Positions 27,429 to 37,900 are shown, counted from the stretch's first letter. The stretch: DNA of 64,000 nt from Spirosoma aerolatum (GCF_002056795.1 NZ_CP020104.1:4287501-4351500), one strand, 5' to 3'. Program-made: numbers and translations. The notes: a model not told the origin generated them from the sequence alone.

Positions 27429-27803
27429 ATGCTTGGTATCACTGCCGATAATAAATTAAAACGCCTTATTGTTGTAGGCGACCGTGTGCTGATAAAACCT
27501 AAAGATCCTACCGACCGTACGAGTAGCGGCCTTTATCTGCCTCCCACAGTTCAGGAAAAAGAACAGGTGCAGGCTGGCCATGTCATAAAAGTGGGCCCAG
27601 GCTACCCGATTCCTGCACCTACTGAAGATGAGCCCTGGAAAGAAACAGAGGAGAAAGTAAAATATATGCCTCTTCAGGCGCAGGAAGGTGATCTGGCGAT
27701 CTATCTGCAACGTAATGCCATCGACGTACAGTACGAAGGGGAGCAATATGTCATTGTTCCTCAATCGTCTATTCTGATGCTGGAGCGCCTGGAGGAGCTG
27801 TAA
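27429..27803 (+). CDS. GroES-like co-chaperonin family protein
   Basis: 124 aa. IVVGDRVLIKPKDPTDRTSSGLYLP, GHVIKVGPGYP and QYVIVPQSSILMLERL follow the GroES fold. The mobile-loop region is changed (VQEKEQVQAG), and an insertion (PAPTEDEPWKETEEKVKYMP) lies before the GDLAIYLQRNA segment. No groEL follows. It is probably a second, divergent GroES-like protein, since the housekeeping groES normally sits with groEL. Its partner is unknown. Confidence 0.85.
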   Translation: MLGITADNKLKRLIVVGDRVLIKPKDPTDRTSSGLYLPPTVQEKEQVQAGHVIKVGPGYPIPAPTEDEPWKETEEKVKYMPLQAQEGDLAIYLQRNAIDVQYEGEQYVIVPQSSILMLERLEEL

Positions 27804-27816
27804 TCCATGTCTAAGC

Positions 27817-27946
27817 ATTAACACGATTTTGTCAGATTAATGAGAGAACGCAGATTTTTATGATGAATATGATATTTACTGGTTCATACACCACAAGCTA
27901 TCCTACCCATCTACAGCGTTTACATTTAAAACAAAATCGTGTTAAT
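27817..27946. repeat. Widely spaced inverted repeat after the GroES-like gene
   Basis: 27817-27832 pairs perfectly with 27931-27946 (16 bp) across 98 nt of AT-rich sequence. No ORF lies inside. It could be a structured 3' end, a small RNA or a minimal inserted element. No target duplication was found by eye. Confidence 0.5.
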
Positions 27947-27974
27947 ACCCAAAGCGGCTACATTATGGTTGGAA

Positions 27975-28688
27975 TCATAGCGTATCCAGGTACTTTAATA
28001 CGTTGGCAACTTCTTTCCAGGATTTAAGCTTTATTTTCTGCTCAGTCAGATACCCGTTTAGTTGATCGGCCTTTTGTGGCAATGCACTGAGCAATGCCTT
28101 CTTGTTCAAAAAAACCGATTTCATTTCGCCGTCCGACAGTTTTTCAACATAAGTATCTGTCGATGGTTTTACTGTCGACACCCAGATAAAATAATCTTCG
28201 CGCTGCTCGAATCGCTTCTTGCCAAAATCATTGGCCATCGTTTCGGTATTGCTTTTGATAACCGATACGATACGTTTGAGCAGTTTTGTGTGTCGTCCGT
28301 CATACACAAGCTGGTAAAAATCTATTGGTGACCAGGTTGCTACGGCCGGAAAACCTTTTCGGAACCGGAGTGTATCGGCGGTAATGATCCCAAATTCAAC
28401 TACCGAATTGACCGGAGTAAGTACTTTACCTCCTTCCACATACTCAACTTCACCCGAATAGGAGTTGTATCGTAATCGAGCGGGCACCTGCTTCCGGCCA
28501 TATACGAGCCACCCATTCTGGACACTATCGCCCGGTACAAAAGGCGAGCCTTCTACATCATCGTAAGGCTTGAAATTCGGCGCATAAATTCGAATGGTAC
28601 GGCTATAGCCATACTCTACCTGCGCTACGACTTGTGTAGCTATATGCAGTAAAAAACCCAATGCTATCCAATACGTAGAACGACTCAT
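27975..28688 (-). CDS. Secreted protein of unknown function
   Basis: 237 aa with a Sec signal (WIALGFLLHIATQVVAQ). The mature part has a beta-rich N-half (GYSRTIRIYAPNFKPYDDVEG; YNSYSGEVEYVEGG) and a charged helical C-half. No family was recognised. It stands alone between a palindrome and the esterase-like gene. Confidence 0.65.
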   Translation of the reverse strand: MSRSTYWIALGFLLHIATQVVAQVEYGYSRTIRIYAPNFKPYDDVEGSPFVPGDSVQNGWLVYGRKQVPARLRYNSYSGEVEYVEGGKVLTPVNSVVEFGIITADTLRFRKGFPAVATWSPIDFYQLVYDGRHTKLLKRIVSVIKSNTETMANDFGKKRFEQREDYFIWVSTVKPSTDTYVEKLSDGEMKSVFLNKKALLSALPQKADQLNGYLTEQKIKLKSWKEVANVLKYLDTL

Positions 28689-28748
28689 AACTTTTAGACA
28701 GAAAAGTATGTAAGCAAATAAGTAGCGACCAGATAGAGACTGGCCTGT

Positions 28749-30704
28749 TTACGGTTCTCCAAATTTAGCAGCTTCGGTTATTCCTTTCCAGGTATCGGTC
28801 CGAAAGGGTATTGCCGGAAAACCTTCCCGATTATACAGGTTCACATCACCGTTGTCGTCGGCCCAGCCGTATCGGACAGCGACAGGCGTCGTAACCGAAT
28901 CGGCATGTACGACCACTGTATTTCCTTGGATATCGGCTTTTGCAAAATAGAACTTCTGATCGGCGCCAGCAATTTCAAATCCTTTCAGATAACCGTACTT
29001 ATCTTTTACCGATAGTCCAGAACCTACATTTTGAAAGCCTATTGTAGCCGTGTTCCCATTCACCGTAAGCTTATCGAATATAGGCCCCGCGCTCACCCCG
29101 GGCTTTTGATAGGCAATTCGCATGGCTTCGGCTGCTAATCGCTTACCCACATCTTCCTTATTTTTCGGGTGAATATCGGATCGTTCGCCAATATCGGCCG
29201 TTACGGCCATACCCGTATTCGGCAACTGGAGCGTCATGGTCTGTGCTTCGCGGAGTTCAGCCCAGGTGCTTCCTTTCCGGCTATCCCCATTCGACGCGTT
29301 AAAGCTGGCTAACTGTACAAACAGAAACGGGAAATCATAACCCCAATGCTTCCGCCAGTCCTGAATCATCAGTGGGAACGATTCACGATATTGATAGGCT
29401 CGACTTGCGTTCGACTCCCCCTGATACCAGATTGTTCCGGCAATGGCGTAAGGAATCAATGGTTTCAACATGGCATTGAACAACTGGGTTGCGTAGGTAT
29501 TAGGGCCTGGTTTATAAGACGATTCACTTACGGAGGCAATTCGGTATTGCCAGCTTCCTGCCAATGGGACCAATACCGACTCCCCGGCTAGTCGTAGCTG
29601 TTCGGCTTCTCCCATAAAACCACCTGCTCCACCCGTATCCTGCACGCGTACGGCAATCACATTTCGACCGGGCTTCAACAATCCATCTGGTACTGGATAC
29701 GACCTCGGCGACGTCCCTTTGCCCGACCCAACCAGTTGACCGTTTATGTACGTAGAATCCTGATCGTCGATGGGGCCAAATTGGAGCGTCATTCGTTTCA
29801 GGTTGCTCCCTTCGGGAATCATAACCTCCCGACGAAACCAGACAACCCCATCCAGTGTCGGCAAGCCTTTCCATTCCCAGTCCCCCAGCACATTCATCCA
29901 TTTCCATTGTGACGTACTCAAAGCGGGATCGGGCCAAGTCCGAATTTCAGCAGCCGTTGGCAAGCCACCCTGTTGAGAGGCTACGAGTTTCTGCGTTCGT
30001 TCGGAACCGCTTTTTATCACCTCTTCATAGGTAGCGGGTAACTTGCTGGCGACCAGTCGTAATTCATCATTCTGATTAAGAGCCTCCCGACTAGTCCAGG
30101 TTTCGGAATGCGTACCACCCCAGGATGTATTGATCAGACCAACAGGCACGTTCAGTTCTTTTTGAAGCTGTTTGGCAAAAAAATAACCAACGGCTGTAAA
30201 GCTGGGGGCGGTTTCAGGTGTGCAGATATCCCAGCTCCCTTCGATATTATCTTTAGGCGTTAGGCTAATATCTTTCTTGACCAGCAGTTGGCGAATGTTC
30301 GGATAGTTGGCTAGAGGGATTTCGGTCTTTGCATTGGCAGCAGCTCGCAGTGGCCATTCCATATTCGACTGCCCCGAACACACCCACACTTCACCCAGTA
30401 GCACATCATCGTAGGAAACCGTATTTTGCTTTCCCTTTATAACCAGTTGGTAAGGCCCACCAGCCTCCATTGGATCAAGCCTAAGCGTCCACTTACCTTC
30501 TTTGTCGGCTTTACCCGTTTTTGTCTGCCCGTTGAACATCAGGATGACTTTTTCAGAGGGGTCGGCCCAGCCCCAGATGGGTATGGACTTTCGGCGCTGG
30601 AGCACCATATGCGAGCCAAATACATTTGGTAATCGGACATCAGCAAAGGAGGTCTGACTAATAAGACTATTCGCAAGGCAGAACCACAAAGCGAAACGTT
30701 TCAT
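28749..30704 (-). CDS. Secreted sialate O-acetylesterase-family protein
   Basis: 651 aa with a Sec signal (FCLANSLISQTSFA). The SGNH-type blocks are VCSGQSNMEWPL (nucleophile Ser), WYQGESNASRAYQY and the C-terminal DIHP (Asp-His pair). A jelly-roll domain like the beta-galactosidase sugar-binding domain (about 260-380, ending NVIAVRVQDTGGAGGFMG) is inserted between them. Such enzymes remove acetyl groups from sialic acid or plant glycans. The substrate here is unknown. Confidence 0.9.
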   Translation of the reverse strand: MKRFALWFCLANSLISQTSFADVRLPNVFGSHMVLQRRKSIPIWGWADPSEKVILMFNGQTKTGKADKEGKWTLRLDPMEAGGPYQLVIKGKQNTVSYDDVLLGEVWVCSGQSNMEWPLRAAANAKTEIPLANYPNIRQLLVKKDISLTPKDNIEGSWDICTPETAPSFTAVGYFFAKQLQKELNVPVGLINTSWGGTHSETWTSREALNQNDELRLVASKLPATYEEVIKSGSERTQKLVASQQGGLPTAAEIRTWPDPALSTSQWKWMNVLGDWEWKGLPTLDGVVWFRREVMIPEGSNLKRMTLQFGPIDDQDSTYINGQLVGSGKGTSPRSYPVPDGLLKPGRNVIAVRVQDTGGAGGFMGEAEQLRLAGESVLVPLAGSWQYRIASVSESSYKPGPNTYATQLFNAMLKPLIPYAIAGTIWYQGESNASRAYQYRESFPLMIQDWRKHWGYDFPFLFVQLASFNASNGDSRKGSTWAELREAQTMTLQLPNTGMAVTADIGERSDIHPKNKEDVGKRLAAEAMRIAYQKPGVSAGPIFDKLTVNGNTATIGFQNVGSGLSVKDKYGYLKGFEIAGADQKFYFAKADIQGNTVVVHADSVTTPVAVRYGWADDNGDVNLYNREGFPAIPFRTDTWKGITEAAKFGEP

Positions 30705-30740
30705 GCTGGTAGAGGTTAAGAAAATGAATCAGAGTCCATA

Positions 30741-30765
30741 AAAAAGGCGGCTAGTAAAGCCGCCT
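30741..30765 (-). terminator. Terminator after the outer-membrane-like protein gene
   Basis: 30745-30752 pairs with 30758-30765 (8 bp, GC-rich, loop AGTAA). It is followed by five T on the minus strand. Confidence 0.8.
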
Positions 30766-30793
30766 ACTCTCTTCTATTTCGTTGGTCAATCGC

Positions 30794-31669
30794 TCAACGG
30801 ATTCTGCTGATTTTCGATTTCCCCTGTACTTCCAATACATTTGACAGCGCCCGCCGAACGGCGAAATTGTAGCGCAGGGTCAGTCCATAGCTCATACCTG
30901 AGCCTGCTCCCTGCAATTGGGCCTGCTGAGCCGCTGAACGATTGGCGGTATACGTTACGTCCGTCGTTACGGAATTGGCGAGCCCCCACAGTTTGCGAAC
31001 CGATAAGCCTAAATCCAGCGCATTGGACAGCCGGACATTGTATTCAGCACCAAGTTCGGCCAGGGTTGCGGTCTGTGCGTTTGTGGTCGTCTGGGTTGTC
31101 AGTTGAAACATTTCAGGAGCTTCCCAACGGCCTGAGTACCGCTTACCGGTTATGGATACAACGCCTTCCTGCTGAGTAGTGTTGGGCGCTACCCACATCC
31201 CTCCACTAACCCAGAATCCCGATCGAAGCCAGGGCTTACTGGTCGAGAGAAGTAAACGTTTGCCTCGCAGAACAAACGCATTCTGATCATTTGAATACCG
31301 GAACGAAACAGTTGGCACCGTGTTGGTGATCGACATTTGTGTATGAATGGGCATGCGAGAATAGCCGCCCTCCACCATCCATCGTTCATGATAAGCCCAT
31401 CCAACGACAACACCCCAGCTTGCTTTACCAACTGGGTCACTCTGAATAAGTCCATTTAACGAATTATCGAGCTGGGCTCGATCAGTCCGAACAAAACTTT
31501 CGAGGGATACGTACCAGCGGTCGCGTACCTGTGGCCCACCATAACGGCTCAGTAATCGTTTGTATTGCTGCCCATTTTCGGGTAGCTGGTAATAGTCCGT
31601 TACCCCCTGACCACATACAGGCAGTACGGCCAAGCCGAGCAGTACATACAGCAAGTAGTATTTTATCAT
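30794..31669 (-). CDS. Probable outer-membrane beta-barrel protein
   Basis: 291 aa with a Sec signal (LLYVLLGLAVLPVCGQ). Alternating hydrophobic strands such as WGVVVGWAYHERWMVEGGYS and SGMSYGLTLRYNFAV suggest a small barrel of about 8-10 strands. It does not end in Phe. Instead an Arg/Lys-rich tail follows. No family was recognised. Confidence 0.65.
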   Translation of the reverse strand: MIKYYLLYVLLGLAVLPVCGQGVTDYYQLPENGQQYKRLLSRYGGPQVRDRWYVSLESFVRTDRAQLDNSLNGLIQSDPVGKASWGVVVGWAYHERWMVEGGYSRMPIHTQMSITNTVPTVSFRYSNDQNAFVLRGKRLLLSTSKPWLRSGFWVSGGMWVAPNTTQQEGVVSITGKRYSGRWEAPEMFQLTTQTTTNAQTATLAELGAEYNVRLSNALDLGLSVRKLWGLANSVTTDVTYTANRSAAQQAQLQGAGSGMSYGLTLRYNFAVRRALSNVLEVQGKSKISRIR

Positions 31670-31920
31670 ACGGGGTATCGGTTAAATGGTATCGCAAATA
31701 ACGTGATAAACATTTGTTTGTTAATCACTTACAGCTCTTTTTTTTATAAAAAGCGATTAAAATTACTAAACGTACAACCGTCTACTCAATTCCTTCACTT
31801 TTTTGAACAAAAGCGGTCCATATACAAGCTATTAATTCGCGAAATACCAATGGAAACTAGGCAAGTATATGGCGCTAACTACTAAAGTCGTTTGAGTAAT
31901 TTTCTACCTTTCAGAACATA
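31670..31920. other. AT-rich intergenic stretch without a recognised gene
   Basis: About 250 nt of AT-rich sequence between the barrel gene and the terminator of the DUF2911 gene. A 60-codon frame on the plus strand (31703-31885) is present, but its composition looks random and no start context supports it. No repeat or RNA was recognised. Confidence 0.5.
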
Positions 31921-31948
31921 AAAAAACCCAGCCTTCAGGACTGGGCTT
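31921..31948 (-). terminator. Terminator after the DUF2911 gene
   Basis: On the minus strand CCCAG and CTGGG pair with an inner CC/GG and a one-base bulge, followed by a T6 tract. Confidence 0.8.
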
Positions 31949-31988
31949 TCGCAACTAAAAAGTTTTTCAGGACTTAAAAGCTATGCGT

Positions 31989-32519
31989 TTATGAGCCATG
32001 TTTCAAAACTGGCACCGAGATGGTCATGTTATCCCAGGCAATGGCAATGCTGGAGTTCGAGGGGGTGATCGTCAGTTTTTCGATTGGTGTTTTATTCATT
32101 GAAACCGGCACTTTAATCATCGCTACATCGCTGGCTTTTATTTTTTCATAATCGTACGCCCCCCACTGACCGAGCTGACTGTTCAAAATAACACTCCATT
32201 CTTTCTCACCCGGAATCGTAAATAGTGTGTAAGTACCGGCCTTAACCATTTTACCTCCGAACATCACATCATTTTTGAACGTAATTTCCGTGGCCTCATT
32301 TGCACCGGTACGCCATACTTTCCCATATTTTTCCAGGCTACTAGACCCTTCAGGGCCAAAAATAACACGACCTTTTTTGGATGGCTGACCATACACAACC
32401 TTAATACTCTTGTCAGGGCTTTCGGCAGTCATTTTGGGACTCGCTGGTGCCTGGGCCTGAACACGAGCCACTGTTACCATAGTCAGTAAGAGCGCAACTA
32501 CTGCAATTAGTTTTTTCAT
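31989..32519 (-). CDS. Secreted DUF2911 protein
   Basis: 176 aa with a Sec signal (LLLTMVTVARVQAQ). The mature part is one DUF2911 domain: KVVYGQPSKKGRVIFG, GKVWRTGANEATEITF, KAGTYTLFTIPGEKEWSVI and a closing beta part IAIAWDNMTISVPV. Function of the domain is unknown. It is common in Bacteroidota, outside the cytoplasm. A longer paralogue with a TPR-like tail lies at 53876-54775. Confidence 0.88.
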   Translation of the reverse strand: MKKLIAVVALLLTMVTVARVQAQAPASPKMTAESPDKSIKVVYGQPSKKGRVIFGPEGSSSLEKYGKVWRTGANEATEITFKNDVMFGGKMVKAGTYTLFTIPGEKEWSVILNSQLGQWGAYDYEKIKASDVAMIKVPVSMNKTPIEKLTITPSNSSIAIAWDNMTISVPVLKHGS

Positions 32520-32672
32520 GGTTAACCTGTTAAGTTATTTAACTGTCTTTTATAACAGCCTAAAGTAAATGATAGTTTTTCGACATCGGTACAAAATGTA
32601 GGCCAAAAGATGGTATTTTTATCCCTGTCAATAGCCAATTATCATACAATTGGCCTAATCCGAAGGCCCAAC

Positions 32673-34502
32673 ATGGCAACTACTTATTTTAGTAAGCGAA
32701 ATCTGCAATTTCTGCTCTATGAAGTATTTAAAGCAGACGAACTAACGAAATACGATTATTTCAGTGCCCACGACCGGGAAACGTTTAACCTCGTTCTGGA
32801 TTCGGCGACCTACATTGCCGATACACTGATGTACCCCTACCTGAAAGAAGTCGATAAGAATCAGCCTGAACTTAAAGACGGCAAGGTACGGGTACACCCG
32901 CAAATAAAGGAGTACCTCAAAGCAATGGGTGAAGCGGGTCTGATTGGCGCTGGGTTCTCCTTCGAGCACGGTGGTCAGCAACTGCCCGAAATGATCAGTT
33001 CGTGCGTCGGCTTTATTGTGATGGCTGCCAACAACGGTATGATGTATACCGGTCTTACATCCGGCTCGGCTCACCTGATCACATCATTTGGATCGCCCGA
33101 GTTAATTGAGGCCTACGTACCTAATCTGCTTTCGGGCACCTGGCAGGGAACTATGGCACTTACAGAACCGCAGGCCGGGTCGTCACTGTCGGATGTGATC
33201 ACAACAGCGACTCCACTGCCCGATGACGAATCCAAAGTAAGCCATGCAGGAGCCTATAAAATCAAGGGACAGAAAGTGTTTATATCGGCGGGCGACCACG
33301 ATGCCACCGAAAACATCATTCACCTGATGCTGGCCCGGATCGATGGAGCGCCCAAAGGGACTAAAGGCATTTCTCTGTTTGTTGTTCCTAAGTATCGCAA
33401 AGACGAACAGGGGAACTTTGTCGACAACGATGTTACCTCAACCGGAGTATATCACAAAATGGGGCAGAAAGGCGTTCCGGCCATGCACCTGACGATGGGG
33501 TCGAACGATGATACCATCGGCTATCTGGTCGGGCAACCTAACCAGGGTTTGTCTTACATGTTCCAGATGATGAATGAAGCTCGTATAGGCGTTGGAATGA
33601 CCGCTACTGCCATAGCTACAGCTGCCTATTATGCGGCTCTCCAATACGCGAAAGAGCGTCCGCAAAGCCGTCGTCTGAACGAGAAAAATCACCTGGATGC
33701 CCCCCAAACAGCTATTATCAATCACCCCGATGTACGCCGGATGTTGCTGTTTCAGAAAGCTGTTACCGAAGGATCGCTGTCGTTACTGCTCGAAGCTGCC
33801 CGATTATATGATCTCCATGAAGTAACGGAAGGCGAAGAGAAAGAGAACACGTTTTTGCTACTTGATCTGCTGATGCCCGTTGCGAAATCGTATCCATCCG
33901 AAATGGGTGTTCAGTCGGTCAGCCAGAGCCTACAAACCTTTGGCGGTTACGGCTATACTGAAGACTTCCCGGTAGAGCAACTTTACCGCGACATTCGTAT
34001 CACGCCCATCTATGAAGGGACAACGGGTATTCAGGCGCAGGATTTGCTTGGCCGGAAGATGACCATGAAAGGCGGCAAAGCACCCCAATTGCTCTTCGCT
34101 GAAATCAGTAAAACGATAGGTACTGCCAGCACCTACGATGACCTGAAACCCTACGCCGACAGCCTGACAACCGAACTCAAACGCACCCAGGAGGTATTAA
34201 CCAGCCTAATGCCCTATGCCCAACAGGGGAACATTGAGCGGTATTTGTCGGATGCCACTTTGTTCCTTGAGTTCTTTGGGATTGTGGTGGTGGCCTGGCA
34301 GTGGCTCAAACAGGCCATAGTTGCCAAACAGGCTTTACTGACCCAAAATCCTGAAGGCGACGAACTAGCCTTTTATGAAGGAAAGATTCATACAATGAAA
34401 TATTTTTTTCACTACGAAGTACCCAAAACGTTGGGACTAGCCGTTCGGTTGAAAGACCCCGAAGTGCTGACAATAGTCACGGAAAAAGAACTAGCCCTGT
34501 AA
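32673..34502 (+). CDS. Acyl-CoA dehydrogenase, long form with C-terminal extension
   Basis: About 609 aa FAD enzyme. ALTEPQAGSSLSDVITTATP (FAD/substrate contact), MNEARIGVGM, QTFGGYGYTEDFPVEQLYRDIRITPIYEGTTGIQ (the catalytic-base region; the Glu of YEGT is the base in the short-chain subgroup) and an extra ~120-residue C-terminal helical domain identify the long bacterial acyl-CoA dehydrogenases of fatty-acid beta-oxidation. The start at 32673 (MATTYFSKRN) is preferred over 32610 because the first 21 residues of the longer frame have no match to the family. Confidence 0.93.
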   Translation: MATTYFSKRNLQFLLYEVFKADELTKYDYFSAHDRETFNLVLDSATYIADTLMYPYLKEVDKNQPELKDGKVRVHPQIKEYLKAMGEAGLIGAGFSFEHGGQQLPEMISSCVGFIVMAANNGMMYTGLTSGSAHLITSFGSPELIEAYVPNLLSGTWQGTMALTEPQAGSSLSDVITTATPLPDDESKVSHAGAYKIKGQKVFISAGDHDATENIIHLMLARIDGAPKGTKGISLFVVPKYRKDEQGNFVDNDVTSTGVYHKMGQKGVPAMHLTMGSNDDTIGYLVGQPNQGLSYMFQMMNEARIGVGMTATAIATAAYYAALQYAKERPQSRRLNEKNHLDAPQTAIINHPDVRRMLLFQKAVTEGSLSLLLEAARLYDLHEVTEGEEKENTFLLLDLLMPVAKSYPSEMGVQSVSQSLQTFGGYGYTEDFPVEQLYRDIRITPIYEGTTGIQAQDLLGRKMTMKGGKAPQLLFAEISKTIGTASTYDDLKPYADSLTTELKRTQEVLTSLMPYAQQGNIERYLSDATLFLEFFGIVVVAWQWLKQAIVAKQALLTQNPEGDELAFYEGKIHTMKYFFHYEVPKTLGLAVRLKDPEVLTIVTEKELAL

Positions 34503-34530
34503 GCCATCGTTCTCTTTTTGCCTAGTATAC

Positions 34531-34567
34531 AGACAGGCCGCATTCATGTATTGAATGCGGCCTGTCT
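34531..34567 (+). terminator. Terminator after the acyl-CoA dehydrogenase gene
   Basis: 16-bp stem: 34531-34546 pairs with 34552-34567 around a 5-nt loop, followed by ATTATTTG. It ends 17 nt before the first CRISPR repeat. Confidence 0.85.
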
Positions 34568-34584
34568 ATTATTTGCTCACCATC

Positions 34585-34746
34585 ATTTCAATTCCAATCA
34601 GGTACGATTAAAAGCACGTTTGACGATTTGATCAACCTGATCCATTCGGTATTTCAATTCCAATCAGGTACGATTAAAAGTTTGCCTCTTCTACGACCTG
34701 CGTCGAAAGCGACTGCATTTCAATTCCAATCAGGTACGATTAAAAG
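34585..34746 (-). CRISPR. Orphan CRISPR array: 3 repeats, 2 spacers
   Basis: Three identical 30-nt repeats at 34585-34614, 34651-34680 and 34717-34746, starting ATTTCAATTCC and ending GATTAAAAG on the plus strand, with two different spacers of exactly 36 nt (34615-34650, 34681-34716). Read on the minus strand the repeat ends ATTGAAAT, close to the ATTGAAA(C/G) 3' handle of type I-B and III arrays, so the array is assigned to the minus strand. The leader would then be the AT-rich region 34747-34968. No cas gene is in the window, so it is an orphan or relic, or served in trans. Confidence 0.93.
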
Positions 34747-34968
34747 TCGAGAGAATTTACATAAAAAACTGCGTTGTAGGAGCATATATGCTGTTTTAGA
34801 GATTTTTTTGAGAAGGTTAGTCGTCAATCGGCAATGCTTCGAAACTACGGGCCGATCGACGACTAATTGATAATCAGACAACTAACCTCAAAACACTTGG
34901 GAACAATCTAAATTCCCAATAAGCCAAAGAGCTAATTACGCCGATAGACGACAACTGAGTAGCCTGTC
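34747..34968 (-). other. Possible CRISPR leader with a hairpin
   Basis: AT-rich 222 nt between the array and the AddB-like gene. It contains an inverted repeat, 34817-34832 with 34851-34866 (15 of 16 pairs). If the array is read on the minus strand, this is its leader side. The AddB-like stop codon lies at its right end, so the hairpin could also be that gene's terminator. Confidence 0.4.
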
Positions 34969-37900
34969 CTACCGTCCACAAATGCCTTTAAAGTCACAGT
35001 ATTGGCAGGTTTCTAGCCGATCCGTTTTTCGGAATGGCTCACTTAGGTCCAGAATCTGCCGAATGAGTTGCTGCAAAATGGCTTCCGAATCGGCAATGTA
35101 CTGATTGGGATCGTCGTTCGCCCCAAATCGGACCGGGTTGGTTTTAAAACCGCCATTCAAATCACGGAACGAATAAAACCCAGCTTCAACGGGCAATCCA
35201 CCCGTCAGAAATACGTCGTTCTTCGCTTTATCACGGGGCAACCCACCCCATTGACTGATATTTTTGAGTGCCAGATACCGATACATCCACAACTGACGCA
35301 TTTTTTCCTCGCGCCCGTCTTTCAGTAGCTTTTCGGTTAAGTCGGGAGGGGTTTTATCAGCCAGATCAACGCGACCGGTTTTATAATCGACAATCCGAAT
35401 CTGGCCACCATACTGCTCAATCCGGTCAACCTTACCGGCAATGCGTACCCGAATAGACACGCCCTTTTCAAGTGGTACATCCAGGTAGGTTTCCAGCGTT
35501 TGTTCAGTAGCGATCACCGTCAGGCCAGTCAGTTTGCTTTGTTCACGCTGAAAATCAAGCATGAGCTTCTGGGCCAGTTCATACAGCAGCAGATTCATAC
35601 CCGATTCGATCACCCGGCCTTTCATCGATTTAGCAAATTCCTCTTCCAGCAAATGCTTGATTATGGCCTCATCAATGGGTAAGGATTTTAGTCGGTATTC
35701 TTTGTCCAGCCGTTCCAGCACCATGTGCAGCCAGCTTCCAAACTCAGCCGCCCCCATCTTTTCTTCGATATCGTCTTCTTCCGCAATATTTACAATCCGG
35801 CTAAAGTAGAACCGCATGGAGCAGCTAATGAACTGGTTCAGATAGGATGGATATAAGCCCCTCGTTGTGAGCAGGGTGATAAGCTGTTTGCGAATGGCAG
35901 CCGTTTTAGGAACGCGCAAATCGGTCAGATCGGCTACGGTATTACTCCCAGCCTTACCAAAACGAACCGTTGGGTAACTTAACTTTATACGGCCCTGGGA
36001 GCCAGGAACAAGTTCATGCTCGATCTGTCGGATAAATCGGCTTGGCTCACCTTTGCTACTTCCATAGGCATCCGTCGATGTGGTATGTAGCAGTACAATG
36101 TCGCTGGCTCGCTGGAGCAGTCGGTAAAAGTGATAGGCCATTACGGCTTCCTGCTCCCGATAGGTCGGCAGTTTTAGTTCGGCAGCTATATCGAACGGAA
36201 TCAGAGAGTTCAGTCGACGGGCCTGGGGTAAAACTCCTTCATTGACCGACAAAATAATTACCCGGTCGAAGTCAAGTGCCCGCGTTTCGAGCATACCCAT
36301 GATCTGCAACTGACTCTTGCCTTCGCTGGTAAATGGAATACTAGTCTGTCGAATCAACTCATACAAAAACGTACGAAAACTTCGCACGGTAACCGTAGCC
36401 TGTGATGAAGCCTGCCCTTTCTGCCCCTGCCCTCTTCCATCTGCCATCTGTTGTTCGAGTGTAGCTTCGAGTTGCTTGAGCAAGGTAAAAAACAGATACA
36501 GGTATTCGATTTCGATGGCATCCTGACTGACCCGATAAACATCCCGAAGGCGTTCGATCAGCTCGTAAAAAATTTGGACAGCCCGCATGGGTTCGTTTTC
36601 GGGCCATCGCGCAAACAAGACCTGCACGAGTGGGTCGTTCTGGCCCAGCATTCGGAGTTCGTTCTCAGTCAGATACACCCGCTGGTTCTGAACAATTTCT
36701 TTAGCCATCCACTGAAACAAGGGTTCCGGTGGCAGTTCTTCACCCGATTCGAGTACGTCGCCCGGCCACATCAGCCCTTTGATGCGCTCGTACTGCTTCA
36801 CGAACGGATGATTAAGCAACTTCACCACATGCCGATGGTGGTACTTAAACAATCGTCCATTCGGGCCATCTTTCGACCGAAACTCATGCACCGTCCTCTG
36901 CATTTCAAACAGCGTATCGATTAGGGTAAAGAGTAAGGACGAACGTAGCGATAACCCCATCGTTACGTTCAGATCTGTCACATTTTCGTCCAGCGCATAC
37001 AATACCGGAATCAACAGGGTTTCATCGGCCAGCACAATAGCGGTTTTCCCCCTGGCCACCGTCTTGCTGTTCTCCTGCCAGTCGCTGTAAATTTTTCCGG
37101 CTACTTTCGCCTGCATACTGGCGTTCGGCACGCCTACTACCCGAATATTTTTTTCGGTATTGAGCAGATTATTTGATAGCTGGGCTAAATCTTCGCGGTT
37201 CTGTTTTGAGAAAAACCAACCATTATCCCGGTATCGTCTCAGAAATTCCCCGGCCTCCTGCCGCCAGTCGGCTACATAATATTGATCAGCATCCCAGATC
37301 AATTCAGCTTTTTTAGCATCGATCAGCACCCGTATTATTTGCTCCTCGGCCCGGCTAAGCGCGTTGAATCCAACAAAATAGATCCGCTCATACGCCAGGT
37401 TATCACGAATCAGCGTGTCAACCTGTTGCGCCAGAATTCGATAAGCCATTCCCCGGTAAGCCAATCGCTGCTCGCTCAATCGATTGTGGAGACTGGTATA
37501 GGCACTATGCAGATTCTCAAACAGCCGGAAATAACGGGATGTACCCGGTGTTTCGACAATAGGTTTTGCCGATGATGGATGATCGACCTGCCAGCGTTCA
37601 AGTGCTTTAGCCGCCGTCAAATAGCTAAATAACTCCTGAGTATCAATCAGGTACTGATCGATCCGATCGAAATCAGCTAATAGTACGGAGGCCCAGCCAA
37701 TAAATTGCTCAAACTCAACCTGTGGATCAATCACTTTGAATACCTCGAAGAGTTCGAACAACAGACTTACCGAATCGATCAACTGAACCCCGGCTGCGTG
37801 CGTAATAAAATCGTCGACCGCCAAGGCATGAGGGGCCAGAAATGGGCGATCGGATAGCGATGCCAGTTCGTCCAGAAAAACGGAAACAGCCCTACGGGTA

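Noticed and set aside
31703..31885. 60-codon plus-strand frame in the AT-rich gap
   Set aside because: Random-looking composition with no domain, signal or supporting context.
34628..34870. 82-codon frame across the CRISPR array
   Set aside because: It begins at a TTG inside a spacer and its repeated residues (FQFQSGTIKS) are just the CRISPR repeats translated.
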